Part shown: positions 7,448-15,365 of the stretch, piece by piece
Layout of the letters: each line of letters begins with the position of its first letter
How positions within the stretch are numbered: position 1 is the stretch's first letter
NCBI GenBank assembly: GCA_913054485.1
Contig: CAJXHQ010000013.1
Location: 1-17,368 of the forward strand
Direction: 5' to 3'
From: an uncultured Paracoccaceae bacterium
GTDB taxonomy: Bacteria > Pseudomonadota > Alphaproteobacteria > Rhodobacterales > Rhodobacteraceae
DNA length: 17,368 nucleotides
Translations under genes and position numbers: made by a program
The notes under the pieces: model-generated
The model's database searches: none
Told to the model about the DNA's origin: nothing
The model's input: the letters and a program-made list of their open reading frames with translations, nothing else

Positions 7448-7475
7448 GTTGACAGAAGTGATCAACGGTATTTCC
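7448..7475 (+). promoter_or_regulatory. weak candidate promoter/operator upstream of the first porin
   Basis: TTGACA (7449-7454) overlaps a small inverted repeat, GTTGA (7448-7452) and TCAAC (7462-7466). TATTTC at 7470-7475 would give a short 15-bp spacer, so the promoter is poor by itself and may need an activator. The rest of the 7356-7494 spacer holds a short hairpin AATGTC/GACATT (7383-7402) and nothing else recognisable. Confidence 0.25.
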
Positions 7476-7494
7476 GATAGGTCGAGTGTGAGTT

Positions 7495-8604
7495 ATGACA
7501 CGTATCCTCAAGTCTTCCGCAATTTCCGTATTTGCTCTGGCCGCCGTTGCGGCGCCGGCCTGGGCCGAGCTGAAATATGACAATAACTCGGGCGGGTCTG
7601 TCCTGCTCTATGGGCAGTTCAGCCCGGCCTTCCAGTGGGTCGACGATGGTGTCGATACCTCCTCGGAGCTGGTCGATAACGCCCATTCCAATACCCGGGT
7701 GGGCATGCTGCTGACCCAGCCGATGGGGCAGGGCACTTTCACCTTCAACTTTGAAACAGCACTGGGGCTGCGCCCCTCGGACGGCGTCAGCCAGACATCC
7801 ACGCCGGATGCGTTCACCTGGGACCGGACCAAGCTGCGCAAGATCGACTTTGCCTATGACACCGGTGAATACGGCAAGTTTTATGCCGGTCAGGGCAGCA
7901 TGGCCACGGACGGTATTGCCGACCTTGATCTTTCGGGCACCACCATGGTGAATTACAACGGCATCAGCGACACCGCCGGCAGTTTCCTGTTCCGGGATTC
8001 CAGCGGCACGCTGACAGCAGTTTCGATCGGGGATATCGCACCGAGCCTGGATGGCGGCCGCAAGGGCCGTGTCCGCTATGACTCGCCGTCCTTCAGCGGG
8101 TTCACCGTCTCAGTCTCCGCAGGTGAGGAGATCCTCGCATCGGGCAGTGACGATGAATTCTATGATATCGCCCTGCGCTATGCCGGTGAATTCGGGGCAA
8201 TCCGGATGGAAAGCGGTTTGGGCTTCTCCCGCAAGGACAGCGGCAGCACCGAAACCGATGACACGTTCGGATCGGTCGCGGTTCTGCATGACAGCGGGTT
8301 CAATGGCGCGCTGGCGGCGGGCAGCCGCGACTCGAGCGGCGATTACGTCTATGCAAAGGTCGGCTACCAGGCGGATTGGTTCCCGGTCGGGCGCACGGCT
8401 GTCAGCTTTGATATCTATGACGGGTCTGACTTTGTTTCGAGCGGATCGGATTCCCAGGTGCTTGGCCTTGGTGCATCCCAGATGTTCGATGCCCAGAACC
8501 TGGAGCTATATATCGGTTACCGCACTTACGAGATCAGCGACACAAGCGCGACCTCCTATCAGGACATCGACTCCGTTCTGGCAGGTGCCCGCTGGAAGTT
8601 CTGA
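7495..8604 (+). CDS. outer-membrane porin, first of a tandem pair
   Basis: A 369-aa beta-barrel porin of the alphaproteobacterial/Rhodobacter type. A Sec signal peptide (cleavage after APAWA, residue 24) precedes a mature protein beginning ELKYDNN. The sequence alternates polar and hydrophobic residues through predicted strands, with porin landmarks such as VLLYGQFSPAFQ, SNTRVGM, FNFETALGLRPSDG, KIDFAYDTGEYGKFYAGQGS and GRVRYDSPSFSGF, and ends in WKF: a terminal Phe is the outer-membrane assembly signal. It should form a trimeric diffusion channel for small hydrophilic solutes. It is about half identical by eye to the porin at 9013-10125. ATG 7495 has only a weak ribosome-binding site (GAGTGTGAG). 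A strong terminator 47 bases downstream makes it a separate transcription unit. Confidence 0.92.
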   Translation: MTRILKSSAISVFALAAVAAPAWAELKYDNNSGGSVLLYGQFSPAFQWVDDGVDTSSELVDNAHSNTRVGMLLTQPMGQGTFTFNFETALGLRPSDGVSQTSTPDAFTWDRTKLRKIDFAYDTGEYGKFYAGQGSMATDGIADLDLSGTTMVNYNGISDTAGSFLFRDSSGTLTAVSIGDIAPSLDGGRKGRVRYDSPSFSGFTVSVSAGEEILASGSDDEFYDIALRYAGEFGAIRMESGLGFSRKDSGSTETDDTFGSVAVLHDSGFNGALAAGSRDSSGDYVYAKVGYQADWFPVGRTAVSFDIYDGSDFVSSGSDSQVLGLGASQMFDAQNLELYIGYRTYEISDTSATSYQDIDSVLAGARWKF

Positions 8605-8651
8605 TGCGATCCGAGGGGCAGTGCTGATCGGCAACAGGTTCTGAATTCCTG

Positions 8652-8681
8652 AACGCGCTCCGGCCAGCCGGGGCGCGTTTT
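8652..8681 (+). terminator. rho-independent terminator after the first porin
   Basis: AACGCGC (8652-8658) pairs with GCGCGTT (8673-8679), extended inward by TCCGG/CCGGG to a 12-bp stem (one G-T pair) with loop CCAG, followed by a short T-run. Confidence 0.9.
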
Positions 8682-8731
8682 ATGTTATGCTGTAAGCACA
8701 GATCCTCTCATTCAAATAAATTCATTTTCAT

Positions 8732-8782
8732 GGGCTTTGCAGCCCTGCACTGCGCGCAAGACGGGGTTTCCTTGCGCGCAGT
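8732..8782 (+). other. tandem strong hairpins in the inter-porin spacer (candidate small RNA or leader structure)
   Basis: The 408-bp spacer 8605-9012 holds the first porin's terminator and then two adjacent inverted repeats. The first is GGGCT-ttgc-AGCCC (8732-8745); the second is a perfect 12-bp stem ACTGCGCGCAAG (8749-8760) and CTTGCGCGCAGT (8771-8782) around a 10-base loop. A smaller CCGC-aaaa-GCGG follows (8814-8825). None has a T-tract, so they are not ordinary terminators. They could belong to the long 5' leader of the second porin's mRNA or to a separate small RNA. No convincing coding frame was found in the rest of the spacer. Confidence 0.5.
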
Positions 8783-9012
8783 CCTTTGGTGCAATCTGTG
8801 TCAGCCGGCGGGGCCGCAAAAGCGGGTTTCTGCCTTTGGTGGCGGTGTTTTGGGCGGCGGTCTGCCGCAAAAAGCACCTGCATTGCAGCGCGCCATTTCA
8901 ACCCTCCGATCGCGAAAATCTGCGTGATAGCGGCTGGTCCTGAGCCGGAACTTACCTCTGCCGAGAGGGAGGAGATTCCGAGCATCACGATAATGACTCA
9001 GGAGCACTCACA

Positions 9013-10125
9013 ATGAGCAAGACACTCGAGGTTCGCGCCAGCGCCGTCGCCATCGCAGCAGCCGTTGCCGCCCCCGCATTTGCGGAAAACGTTTATGACA
9101 ACGGCAATGGCGGCACCTTCAGCTTCTACGGCCAGTTCAACCCGACGTACCAAAGCTTCAACGATGGCCAAGAGAGCTTTGACGCCCTGGCGGACAACGC
9201 CAACGCCAACTCACGCGTCGGCATGGATATCACCCAGTCCTTCGGGCAGGATACCCTTCGCTTCAAGTTTGAAACTGCCCTTGGCCTGCGCTCTTCGGCC
9301 GGCATCAGCCAGGACGGCCGCCCGGCAGAAATGAGCTGGAGCCGCGAAAACATCCGCCACGTTGACCTTGCCTATGACAGCGCACGTTTCGGCACGGTTT
9401 CGGTTGGTCAGGGCTCCGTGGCATCGGACGGCGCGGGCAGCGCGGATCTTTCCGGCACCGGCGTTATCCAGTCGATCTTCATTTCGGACTCCGCAGGCGG
9501 CTTCAAGTTCCGTGAAACCGGCGGCGCCCTGAGCAATGTCACAATCGGTGATGCCATTGTCGGCTACGACGGCAGCCGCTTGGGCCGGGTCCGCTATGAC
9601 TCGCTGGACATGAACGGCGTCACCTTCTCCGCGTCCTACGGTGAAGAGATCCTGGACACCAACGCCGACTTCTCCATGTATGACGTCGCCGCCCGTTACA
9701 GCAATAACAACCTCGGTGCCTTTGCCTTGGCAGCGGCTGTCGGCTACGGCTGGGAAGATGATGCGGGCGTGAAGGCTGAAACCGTAAACGGTTCGGTCTC
9801 GATGCTGCACAAGGCAACCGGCGTGTCCTTCTCTGCAGCCGCAGGGGCCAATGATCAGTCGGGCGATTACGCCTACGCCAAGCTGGACTACACCACCAGC
9901 ATCTTCGCCGCCGGTTCCACCTCGGTAGGTATCGACATCTACGAAGGCAGCGACACGGTTCAGGCAGGCAGCGAAGCCGGCTCCTGGGGCCTGGCAGCGG
10001 TGCAGCGTTTCGACAGCACCGGCATCGAGGCTTATGTCGGCTACCGCGAGTACAGCTACGACGACGCCAGCGCGACCTACCAGGATTCCTCTTCGGTCCT
10101 GGCCGGTGCCCTGATCAAGTTCTGA
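9013..10125 (+). CDS. outer-membrane porin, second of a tandem pair
   Basis: A 370-aa paralogue of the preceding porin with the same layout: signal peptide with probable cleavage after APAFA (residue 24), mature start ENVYDNGNGG, and matching landmarks FYGQFNPTYQ, NSRVGMDITQSFGQ, FKFETALGLRSSAG, VDLAYDSARFGTVSVGQGS, GRVRYDSLDMNGV, and a C-terminal IKF with the assembly-signal Phe. Differences concentrate in segments likely to be external loops and the constriction region (for example after the GQGS motif), suggesting different selectivity. ATG 9013 has a strong ribosome-binding site (AGGAG 9000-9004, 8 bases away), unlike its upstream neighbour, suggesting this is the more highly translated copy. 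It has its own terminator. The signal-peptide n-region contains an unusual acidic residue (Glu6). Confidence 0.94.
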   Translation: MSKTLEVRASAVAIAAAVAAPAFAENVYDNGNGGTFSFYGQFNPTYQSFNDGQESFDALADNANANSRVGMDITQSFGQDTLRFKFETALGLRSSAGISQDGRPAEMSWSRENIRHVDLAYDSARFGTVSVGQGSVASDGAGSADLSGTGVIQSIFISDSAGGFKFRETGGALSNVTIGDAIVGYDGSRLGRVRYDSLDMNGVTFSASYGEEILDTNADFSMYDVAARYSNNNLGAFALAAAVGYGWEDDAGVKAETVNGSVSMLHKATGVSFSAAAGANDQSGDYAYAKLDYTTSIFAAGSTSVGIDIYEGSDTVQAGSEAGSWGLAAVQRFDSTGIEAYVGYREYSYDDASATYQDSSSVLAGALIKF

Positions 10126-10156
10126 TCCTGCGGCCCTCGGGGCAAAGGATTGAAGG

Positions 10157-10192
10157 AAACACGCCCCTATCCCTCCCGGGGGCGTGTTTTTT
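10157..10192 (+). terminator. rho-independent terminator after the second porin
   Basis: A perfect 11-bp stem, AAACACGCCCC (10157-10167) and GGGGCGTGTTT (10179-10189), with the T-run continuing to 10192. Confidence 0.95.
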
Positions 10193-10347
10193 GCTGATTG
10201 AAAGCGCCGAAACCGGGGCTTTCCCGCGCAAACACCGGCCTTGGGCGGCAATGCCCCTTGCGCGCCGGGCGCGAGGCCAATAGAAGGCCACAAATTGTCT
10301 GGGGGCGGAGTCTGCGTGCGCGCCCCGAATCTCTTATGGGGAATATG

Positions 10348-11679
10348 ATGCAGGTCACCGAGACACTGAACGAAGGTCTGAAACGCGGCTACGCGATCAC
10401 CATCACCGCCGCCGAGCTGGATGAGAAAGTAAACGAGAAACTCGTTGAAGCTCAGCCCGAAGTCGAAATGAAAGGCTTCCGCAAAGGCAAAGTGCCGATG
10501 GCACTGCTGAAGAAGCAGTTCGGCCAGCGCGTGCTGGGCGAAGCCATGCAGGAAACTGTCGATGGCGCGATGAGCAAGCACTTCGAAGACAGCGGCGACC
10601 GCCCGGCGCTGCAGCCCGAAGTCAAAATGACCAACGAAGACTGGAAAGAAGGCGACGACGTCAACGTCGAGATGTCCTATGAGGCGCTGCCGGAGATCCC
10701 GGAAGTTGCGCTGGGCGGCATCAAGCTGGAAAAGCTGGTCGTGAAAGCCGAAGAAGAAGCCGTGACCGAGGCGCTGGGCAACCTGGCCGAGACCGCGCAG
10801 GACTTTGAAGCGCGTGAAGACGGCGCTGCTGCAGAAGACGGCGACCAAGTCGTGATCGACTTCCTGGGCAAAGTTGACGGCGAAGCCTTTGAAGGCGGCG
10901 CAGGCGACGATTATCCGCTGACACTGGGCTCCAACTCCTTCATCCCCGGCTTCGAAGAGCAGCTGGTTGGCGCTAAAGCCGGCGAAGAAAAAGACGTCGA
11001 AGTCTCCTTCCCGGAAGAGTACCAGGCCGAGCACCTGGCCGGCAAAGCCGCTGTGTTCACCTGCAACGTCAAAGAAGTCAAAGCCCCGAAAGCGGCCGAG
11101 ATCAACGACGAGCTGGCAACCAAATTCGGTGCCGAAGATCTGGACGGCCTGAAGGCTCAGATCTCCGAGCGTCTGGAAGCGGAATACGCCGGTGCCGCCC
11201 GCGCCGTGATGAAGCGCGCCACCCTGGACGCGCTGGACGGTCTGGTCTCCTTCGACCTGCCGCCGTCGCTGGTCAAGGCCGAAGCCGGTCAGATCGCGCA
11301 CCAGCTGTGGCACGAGGAAAACCCGGAAGTGGAAGGCCACGACCACCCGGAAATCGAGCCCACCGAAGAGCACAACACCCTGGCCGAGCGCCGCGTGCGC
11401 CTGGGCCTCCTGCTGGCCGAGCTGGGTCAGAAAGCCGAAGTCGAAGTGACCGACGCTGAGATGACCCAGGCGATCATGCAGCAGGCACGCCAGTACCCGG
11501 GCCAGGAACGTCAGTTCTTCGAGTTCATCCAGCAGAACGCCCAGATGCAGCAGCAGCTGCGCGCGCCGCTGTTTGAAGACAAGGTCATCGACTATGTCTT
11601 CGAACTGGCTGAAGTTTCTGAGAAAGAAGTCTCCAAGGAAGATCTGGAGAAAGTTGTCGAGGCGCTGGAGGAGGAGTAA
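10348..11679 (+). CDS. tig: trigger factor, ribosome-associated chaperone and peptidyl-prolyl isomerase
   Basis: A 443-aa cytosolic chaperone that docks at the ribosomal exit tunnel and shields nascent chains. The N-terminal ribosome-binding domain carries the signature GFRKGKVP (residues 43-50). The central FKBP-type isomerase domain spans about 165-245 ([20 protein letters not shown], then [18 protein letters not shown]). The C-terminal substrate-cradling helical domain fills the rest and is highly charged, ending EALEEE. Length is normal. The open frame extends upstream to the preceding terminator, but the start is placed at ATG 10348 because GGGGA at 10338-10342 is well spaced and the protein then begins [15 protein letters not shown] as in relatives; ATG 10345 or 10336 are alternatives. 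It is monocistronic, flanked by terminators. The 155-base leader 10193-10347 is GC-rich, and no clear promoter could be assigned. Confidence 0.97.
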   Translation: MQVTETLNEGLKRGYAITITAAELDEKVNEKLVEAQPEVEMKGFRKGKVPMALLKKQFGQRVLGEAMQETVDGAMSKHFEDSGDRPALQPEVKMTNEDWKEGDDVNVEMSYEALPEIPEVALGGIKLEKLVVKAEEEAVTEALGNLAETAQDFEAREDGAAAEDGDQVVIDFLGKVDGEAFEGGAGDDYPLTLGSNSFIPGFEEQLVGAKAGEEKDVEVSFPEEYQAEHLAGKAAVFTCNVKEVKAPKAAEINDELATKFGAEDLDGLKAQISERLEAEYAGAARAVMKRATLDALDGLVSFDLPPSLVKAEAGQIAHQLWHEENPEVEGHDHPEIEPTEEHNTLAERRVRLGLLLAELGQKAEVEVTDAEMTQAIMQQARQYPGQERQFFEFIQQNAQMQQQLRAPLFEDKVIDYVFELAEVSEKEVSKEDLEKVVEALEEE

Positions 11680-11703
11680 TCCTCTCTGTCTGACTGATTT
11701 GGG

Positions 11704-11732
11704 AAAGGGCTGCCGGATTGGCAGCCCTTTTT
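11704..11732 (+). terminator. rho-independent terminator after tig
   Basis: AAAGGGCTGCC (11704-11714) pairs perfectly with GGCAGCCCTTT (11720-11730) around the loop GGATT, followed by further T residues. Confidence 0.95.
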
Positions 11733-11809
11733 CGTTGTGCGGCACAAGCCGCTGGAAAATCAGGCTTTCGCCCTACCATTCTCCCGTTTGGAAACACGGA
11801 GGACAGGGC

Positions 11810-12496
11810 ATGAATAAACTCATGGCGGAATTCATTGGCACCTTCTGGCTGGTGCTGGGCGGCTGCGGCAGCGCGGTGCTGGCGGCAGGCGTTGCAGACG
11901 TTGGCATTGGCTGGCTGGGCGTCAGCCTGGCCTTTGGCCTGACGGTGCTGACCATGGCCTATGCGGTCGGGCATATCTCGGGCGGGCATTTCAACCCGGC
12001 GGTGACGCTGGGGCTGATGGTGGCCGGGCGGTTCGAGGCGAAGGACCTGCCAATGTACTGGGCAGCACAGGTCGCGGGCGCGCTTGTGGCGGCTGTGGTG
12101 CTCTATGTGATTGCCTCGGGCGCCGCGGGGTTTGAGGGCGCGGGGGGCTTTGCCTCCAACGGTTACGGGAGCGCCTCGCCGCAGGGCTACGGGCTGGGGG
12201 CCGCACTGGTGACCGAAGTGGTGATGACCGCAGCCTTCCTGATCATCATCCTGGGCGCGACCTCTAAGGGCGCGCCGGTGGGCTTTGCGCCGATTGCCAT
12301 CGGGCTGGGGCTGGTGCTGATCCACCTGATCTCGATCCCGGTTACAAACACGTCGGTGAACCCGGCGCGTTCAACCGGGGTGGCGTTTTTTGCCGACGGA
12401 CCGGCGCTGGCGCAGCTCTGGCTGTTCTGGGTGGCACCGCTGGCGGGCGCGGCCTTGGGGGCGCTGATCTGGAAAGCAGTGGCGGAAAAGGAATAG
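11810..12496 (+). CDS. aqpZ: aquaporin Z, water channel
   Basis: A 228-aa inner-membrane channel of the MIP family with six transmembrane helices and two half-helices. Both NPA boxes are intact: HFNPAVT (N62-A64) and TSVNPARS (N184-A186). The aromatic/arginine filter residues expected of a water-selective channel are present (F42, H172, T181, R187), and the stretch [19 protein letters not shown] is as in E. coli AqpZ, which argues against a glycerol facilitator. ATG 11810 follows GGAGG (11798-11802) at good spacing. It sits alone between the tig terminator and a hairpin shared with the convergent cpdB-type gene. It permits rapid osmotic water movement. Confidence 0.96.
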   Translation: MNKLMAEFIGTFWLVLGGCGSAVLAAGVADVGIGWLGVSLAFGLTVLTMAYAVGHISGGHFNPAVTLGLMVAGRFEAKDLPMYWAAQVAGALVAAVVLYVIASGAAGFEGAGGFASNGYGSASPQGYGLGAALVTEVVMTAAFLIIILGATSKGAPVGFAPIAIGLGLVLIHLISIPVTNTSVNPARSTGVAFFADGPALAQLWLFWVAPLAGAALGALIWKAVAEKE

Positions 12497-12501
12497 GCTG
12501 A

Positions 12502-12537
12502 CCGGCCCCGCACAAACGCGGGGCCGGACGCTGTTTT
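12502..12537 (+). terminator. hairpin terminator between aqpZ and the convergent cpdB-type gene
   Basis: A perfect 10-bp GC stem, CCGGCCCCGC (12502-12511) and GCGGGGCCGG (12518-12527), with loop ACAAAC. The T-run TTTT (12534-12537) is displaced by six bases from the stem on the plus strand. It may terminate both convergent genes. Confidence 0.7.
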
Positions 12538-12538
12538 A

Positions 12539-14497
12539 TCAGAGGTCGATGCGGAAACGGGCGAAACCGTCAGGGCCGTCGCCGGCCGGGGTGATTGTCA
12601 CGCCGGGCACGGCATCGGCGTAGTCCGCCGCCTTCGGGCCGGTGTCGAACAGCACCGAGGTGCCGGGCAGGGGCGCGAAGCTCCAGTTTGCATCAGCGCG
12701 CGGGCTGATGGTGCCTTTCTCGACGATGTAACGCACGATTACGTCACGGTTGGTGTCGGGGCCTTCAAAGACGATGGTATCGCCCATCGCGCCGGGGAAA
12801 CTGCCGCCGCCGGAAGCGCGGTAGTTGTTGGTGGCGATGATGAATTCGGCAGCCATGTCCATCGGCTGCCCGTTGAACTGCAGGCCGGTGATACGGCTGG
12901 CCTCGGCATTGATCACCTCCCCCTTGGTTCCGAACCGCGAGGGCTGGCTGAGGTCGATCTTGTAGGTCACCCCGTCGATCACATCGAAGTTGTAGGAGGG
13001 GAAGGAGGGGTTCAGCAGAACCTGGTCCGCCTTGCCGGGCTCCACCTGGTTGAACATGCCCGCAGACCGCTCCAGCCAGTCCTTCACCTGCTGGCCGGTG
13101 ACCCGCACCGCGCGCACCGTGTTGGGGTAGAGGTAGAGGTCGGCGACATTCTTGATCGCCACATCGCCCTTTGGCACGTCGGTGTAATACTCCGGCCCGC
13201 CGCGGCCGCCGGCCTTGAAGGGGGCCGCGGCAGACAGGATCGGCAGGCCCTCGTGCTCGGTGCCTTTCAGCATTTGTCCGATGTACCAGGTCTGCGCAAT
13301 CGACACGATCTGCACCGAAGGGTCATCCGCCACCAGTGCGAAATAGCTGTGCAGCGGCGCGTCGGTCTTGCCAACGGCGCGGCGCACGTAGGCCAGCGTC
13401 GCGTCATGATCCGCCTGAACACTGTCCAGCACGCTCTGCTGGCTGTCTACCAATGCGCTGACCGACCGGTCCTCGTTGCGCTTGGAGATGGGGCGTGCTT
13501 CGGAGGCATGGCCCGCCACGCGCCAGCCGCTGCCGTCGCGCTCCAGCATCAGGTCGATCAGGCCGAGGTGGCTGCCCCAGTAGCCGCCCATGGTGGCGGG
13601 CTTGCCGTGGATGGTGCCTTTGTCAGCATCCACCCCGGCGAAATCGGCGTATTTGGACGAGGGGAACACCAGATGCGAGTGGCCGGTCATAATGGCGTCG
13701 ATGCCCTCAACGGCGGCCAGCGGGACCGAGGCGTTCTCCATGCCCTCCGCTTCATCGGCGCTGCCGATGCCAGAATGCGACAGCGCGATGATGATATCGG
13801 CGCCTTTCTCCTTCATCTCGGGCACATAGGCGCGGGCGGTCTCCAGGATGTCGCGCGCCTGCACGTTGCCTTCCAGGTGGCGGCGGTCCCAGTTCATCAC
13901 CTGCGGCGGCACAAAGCCGATAAGGCCGATCTTGATCGGATGGCTGTTGCCGGCACCATCGGTGAGAGAGCGCTCCAGCAGCACATAGGGCGGCAACAGG
14001 GTGGTGTCGTCACGCGGGGTGGCGCCGGTCTGCTTGGCGATATTGGCGCAGACCACGGGGAAGCTGGCCCCGGAGAGCGACTTCATCAGGAAATCGAGCC
14101 CGTAGTTGAACTCGTGGTTGCCAAGGGTGGAGGCATCAAAACCGACGGTGTTCATCGCGGTAATCACCGGATGGCTGTCGCCCTCTTTCATGCCGCGCTC
14201 ATAAGCGATGTAATCGCCCATCGGGTTGCCCTGCAGGAAGTCGCCATTGTCCAGGAGGAGCGAGTTGGTTGCCTCGGCCCGGATGTCCTTCACGATCGAT
14301 GCCGTGCGCGCCAGCCCGACGGTGTCGCGCGGCTTGTCAGCGTAATAGTCGTAAGGAAAGACATGCACATGCAGGTCGGTGGTCTCCATCAGGCGCAGGT
14401 GCACCTGGTTGGCAGCCGCCTGCACCGAGAAGGGATGCAGCGCGATAAGGCCGGCAGAGCCTGCAAGGAAAGACCGGCGGTCCAGCTGAATGGGCAT
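12539..14497 (-). CDS. cpdB: 2',3'-cyclic-nucleotide 2'-phosphodiesterase / 3'-nucleotidase (CpdB type), Tat-exported
   Basis: A 652-aa periplasmic enzyme that opens 2',3'-cyclic nucleotides and removes the 3'-phosphate, allowing use of RNA breakdown products as phosphate and nucleoside source. The N-terminus has a twin-arginine signal (DRRSFLAGSAG, Arg7-Arg8). The metallophosphatase domain (about 33-300) shows DLHVH (D41, H43), DNGDF (D86), GNHEF (N127, H128), HSGIG (H241) and TGHSH (H273, H275), which bind two metals. The 5'-nucleotidase C-terminal domain supplies nucleotide-binding segments, including VIDGVTYKIDLSQP and NNYRASGGGSFPG (about 555-570). ATG 14497 is preferred to GTG 14506 because AGGAG lies 8 bases before it and overlaps the GTG. 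A good promoter lies at 14607-14635. UshA-like 5'-nucleotidases share the domains, but the overall pattern is CpdB. Confidence 0.93.
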   Translation of the reverse strand: MPIQLDRRSFLAGSAGLIALHPFSVQAAANQVHLRLMETTDLHVHVFPYDYYADKPRDTVGLARTASIVKDIRAEATNSLLLDNGDFLQGNPMGDYIAYERGMKEGDSHPVITAMNTVGFDASTLGNHEFNYGLDFLMKSLSGASFPVVCANIAKQTGATPRDDTTLLPPYVLLERSLTDGAGNSHPIKIGLIGFVPPQVMNWDRRHLEGNVQARDILETARAYVPEMKEKGADIIIALSHSGIGSADEAEGMENASVPLAAVEGIDAIMTGHSHLVFPSSKYADFAGVDADKGTIHGKPATMGGYWGSHLGLIDLMLERDGSGWRVAGHASEARPISKRNEDRSVSALVDSQQSVLDSVQADHDATLAYVRRAVGKTDAPLHSYFALVADDPSVQIVSIAQTWYIGQMLKGTEHEGLPILSAAAPFKAGGRGGPEYYTDVPKGDVAIKNVADLYLYPNTVRAVRVTGQQVKDWLERSAGMFNQVEPGKADQVLLNPSFPSYNFDVIDGVTYKIDLSQPSRFGTKGEVINAEASRITGLQFNGQPMDMAAEFIIATNNYRASGGGSFPGAMGDTIVFEGPDTNRDVIVRYIVEKGTISPRADANWSFAPLPGTSVLFDTGPKAADYADAVPGVTITPAGDGPDGFARFRIDL

Positions 14498-14606
14498 TGG
14501 GAACACTCCTGATCGTTACACCACGGGGGCTGACGCGACACTAGGCGGGGCCTGTGGCAGTTCTGCGTCGCGGCAGCACTAATTTGATCTGATGGTCAAA
14601 AAAGAG

Positions 14607-14635
14607 ATTAGAGAGCGTGAACCTTATTCCGTCAA
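14607..14635 (-). promoter_or_regulatory. promoter of the cpdB-type gene
   Basis: Read on the minus strand: TTGACG (14635-14630), a 17-base spacer, then TCTAAT (14612-14607). This is a near-consensus sigma-70 promoter and implies an mRNA leader of about 100 bases before ATG 14497. Confidence 0.6.
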
Positions 14636-14651
14636 GCGCGGTGCGTCCGGC

Positions 14652-15122
14652 TCAGGGCGCCAGCCCGGTCTCCTTTAGCATGCCGCGGCGCTTGGCCTCT
14701 TTCCAGTAACCGCGCGAGTAATGCTTCACTGCCATGTCCTGGCTGCCGTCCGAGATCAGCCAGGCGCCGCGCAGGTATTTGCCGGCAAACTCAAGGTTGG
14801 TGTCCGCATCCAGAAGGTCCTCGGGCTGGCCGTCAAAACCCATCGAGCGCGCGGTGGCCGGCAGGATCTGCAACAGCCCGTAATAGGGGCGGTTCACCGC
14901 CCAGGGCCGGTGGGTGCTTTCGCGCACCGCCAGCCGGTGCACCAGCTCGCGCGGGATCTCGTGATGGTCGGCCCAGTGGTTTATCTGCGCGCGCAGCTCG
15001 GGCGTTTCATTCGGGAAAAGCGGCGGGTTGTAGCCGGTGTCCGCTTCGGACTGCGCAGTCGCGCAGGCGGCGGGAAGCAGAAGAGCAGAAGGCAGGATTG
15101 CGATAAATTTACGGCGTTTCAT
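14652..15122 (-). CDS. small lytic transglycosylase (SLT domain)
   Basis: A 156-aa envelope enzyme predicted to cleave peptidoglycan between MurNAc and GlcNAc with formation of a 1,6-anhydro end. The SLT fold is marked by the catalytic Glu in AVRES (E68), the following YYGLLQILPATARSMGF motif (residues 80-96) and AGKYLRGAW with the later KHYSRGYWKEAKRRG. ATG 15122 is chosen because GGGAGAG lies five to ten bases upstream; a longer frame to 15179 adds only an implausible extension. The N-terminus MKRRKF plus a hydrophobic core is a secretion signal; Cys20 in LLPAAC could be a lipid-attachment site, but Pro at -3 is atypical, so soluble or lipoprotein is open. It follows the cpdB-type gene's promoter region and has its own transcription start. 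Confidence 0.88.
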   Translation of the reverse strand: MKRRKFIAILPSALLLPAACATAQSEADTGYNPPLFPNETPELRAQINHWADHHEIPRELVHRLAVRESTHRPWAVNRPYYGLLQILPATARSMGFDGQPEDLLDADTNLEFAGKYLRGAWLISDGSQDMAVKHYSRGYWKEAKRRGMLKETGLAP

Positions 15123-15215
15123 AACAACTCTCCCGAAGCTCACGAGAGCTGAGCCTATCAGCCTGAAAATAAGGGGCAACCGATCCGCCGCGCGTCGGCG
15201 GTTCTTCTCTTGCGG

Positions 15216-15257
15216 TAAGGATTTAGATTAATTTTAGGTTCTAAGGATTTGTTAATC
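15216..15257 (+). repeat. direct repeats TAAGGATTT upstream of the RTX gene
   Basis: TAAGGATTT occurs at 15216-15224 and again at 15242-15250, a 26-bp period, each copy followed by a related AT-rich stretch (AGATTAAT and GTTAATC). The block is clearly AT-rich against its GC-rich surroundings. It could be a regulator-binding array or part of the promoter for the RTX gene 116 bases downstream. No consensus promoter was assigned. Confidence 0.35.
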
Positions 15258-15365
15258 ATGTGCTTTTGGGAGGAGGTTTCCCCGGCGGCACCCCATAGAG
15301 GGCTGCGGTAATTCCAGAACCGGGCAAAGCCCCGGAAGCAGAACGGCACAAGGAAGGCAGCTGAA

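Noticed and set aside
9211..11745. 844-aa open frame on the minus strand across the second porin and tig
   Set aside because: It lies antisense to two confidently identified genes in GC-rich DNA, where third-position bias leaves the opposite strand free of stops. Its composition is low-complexity (many Phe, His, Gln) and it crosses two terminators.
13253..14512. 419-aa plus-strand frame opposite the cpdB-type gene
   Set aside because: The minus strand has complete metallophosphatase motifs, a Tat signal, a ribosome-binding site and a promoter. The plus frame has none.
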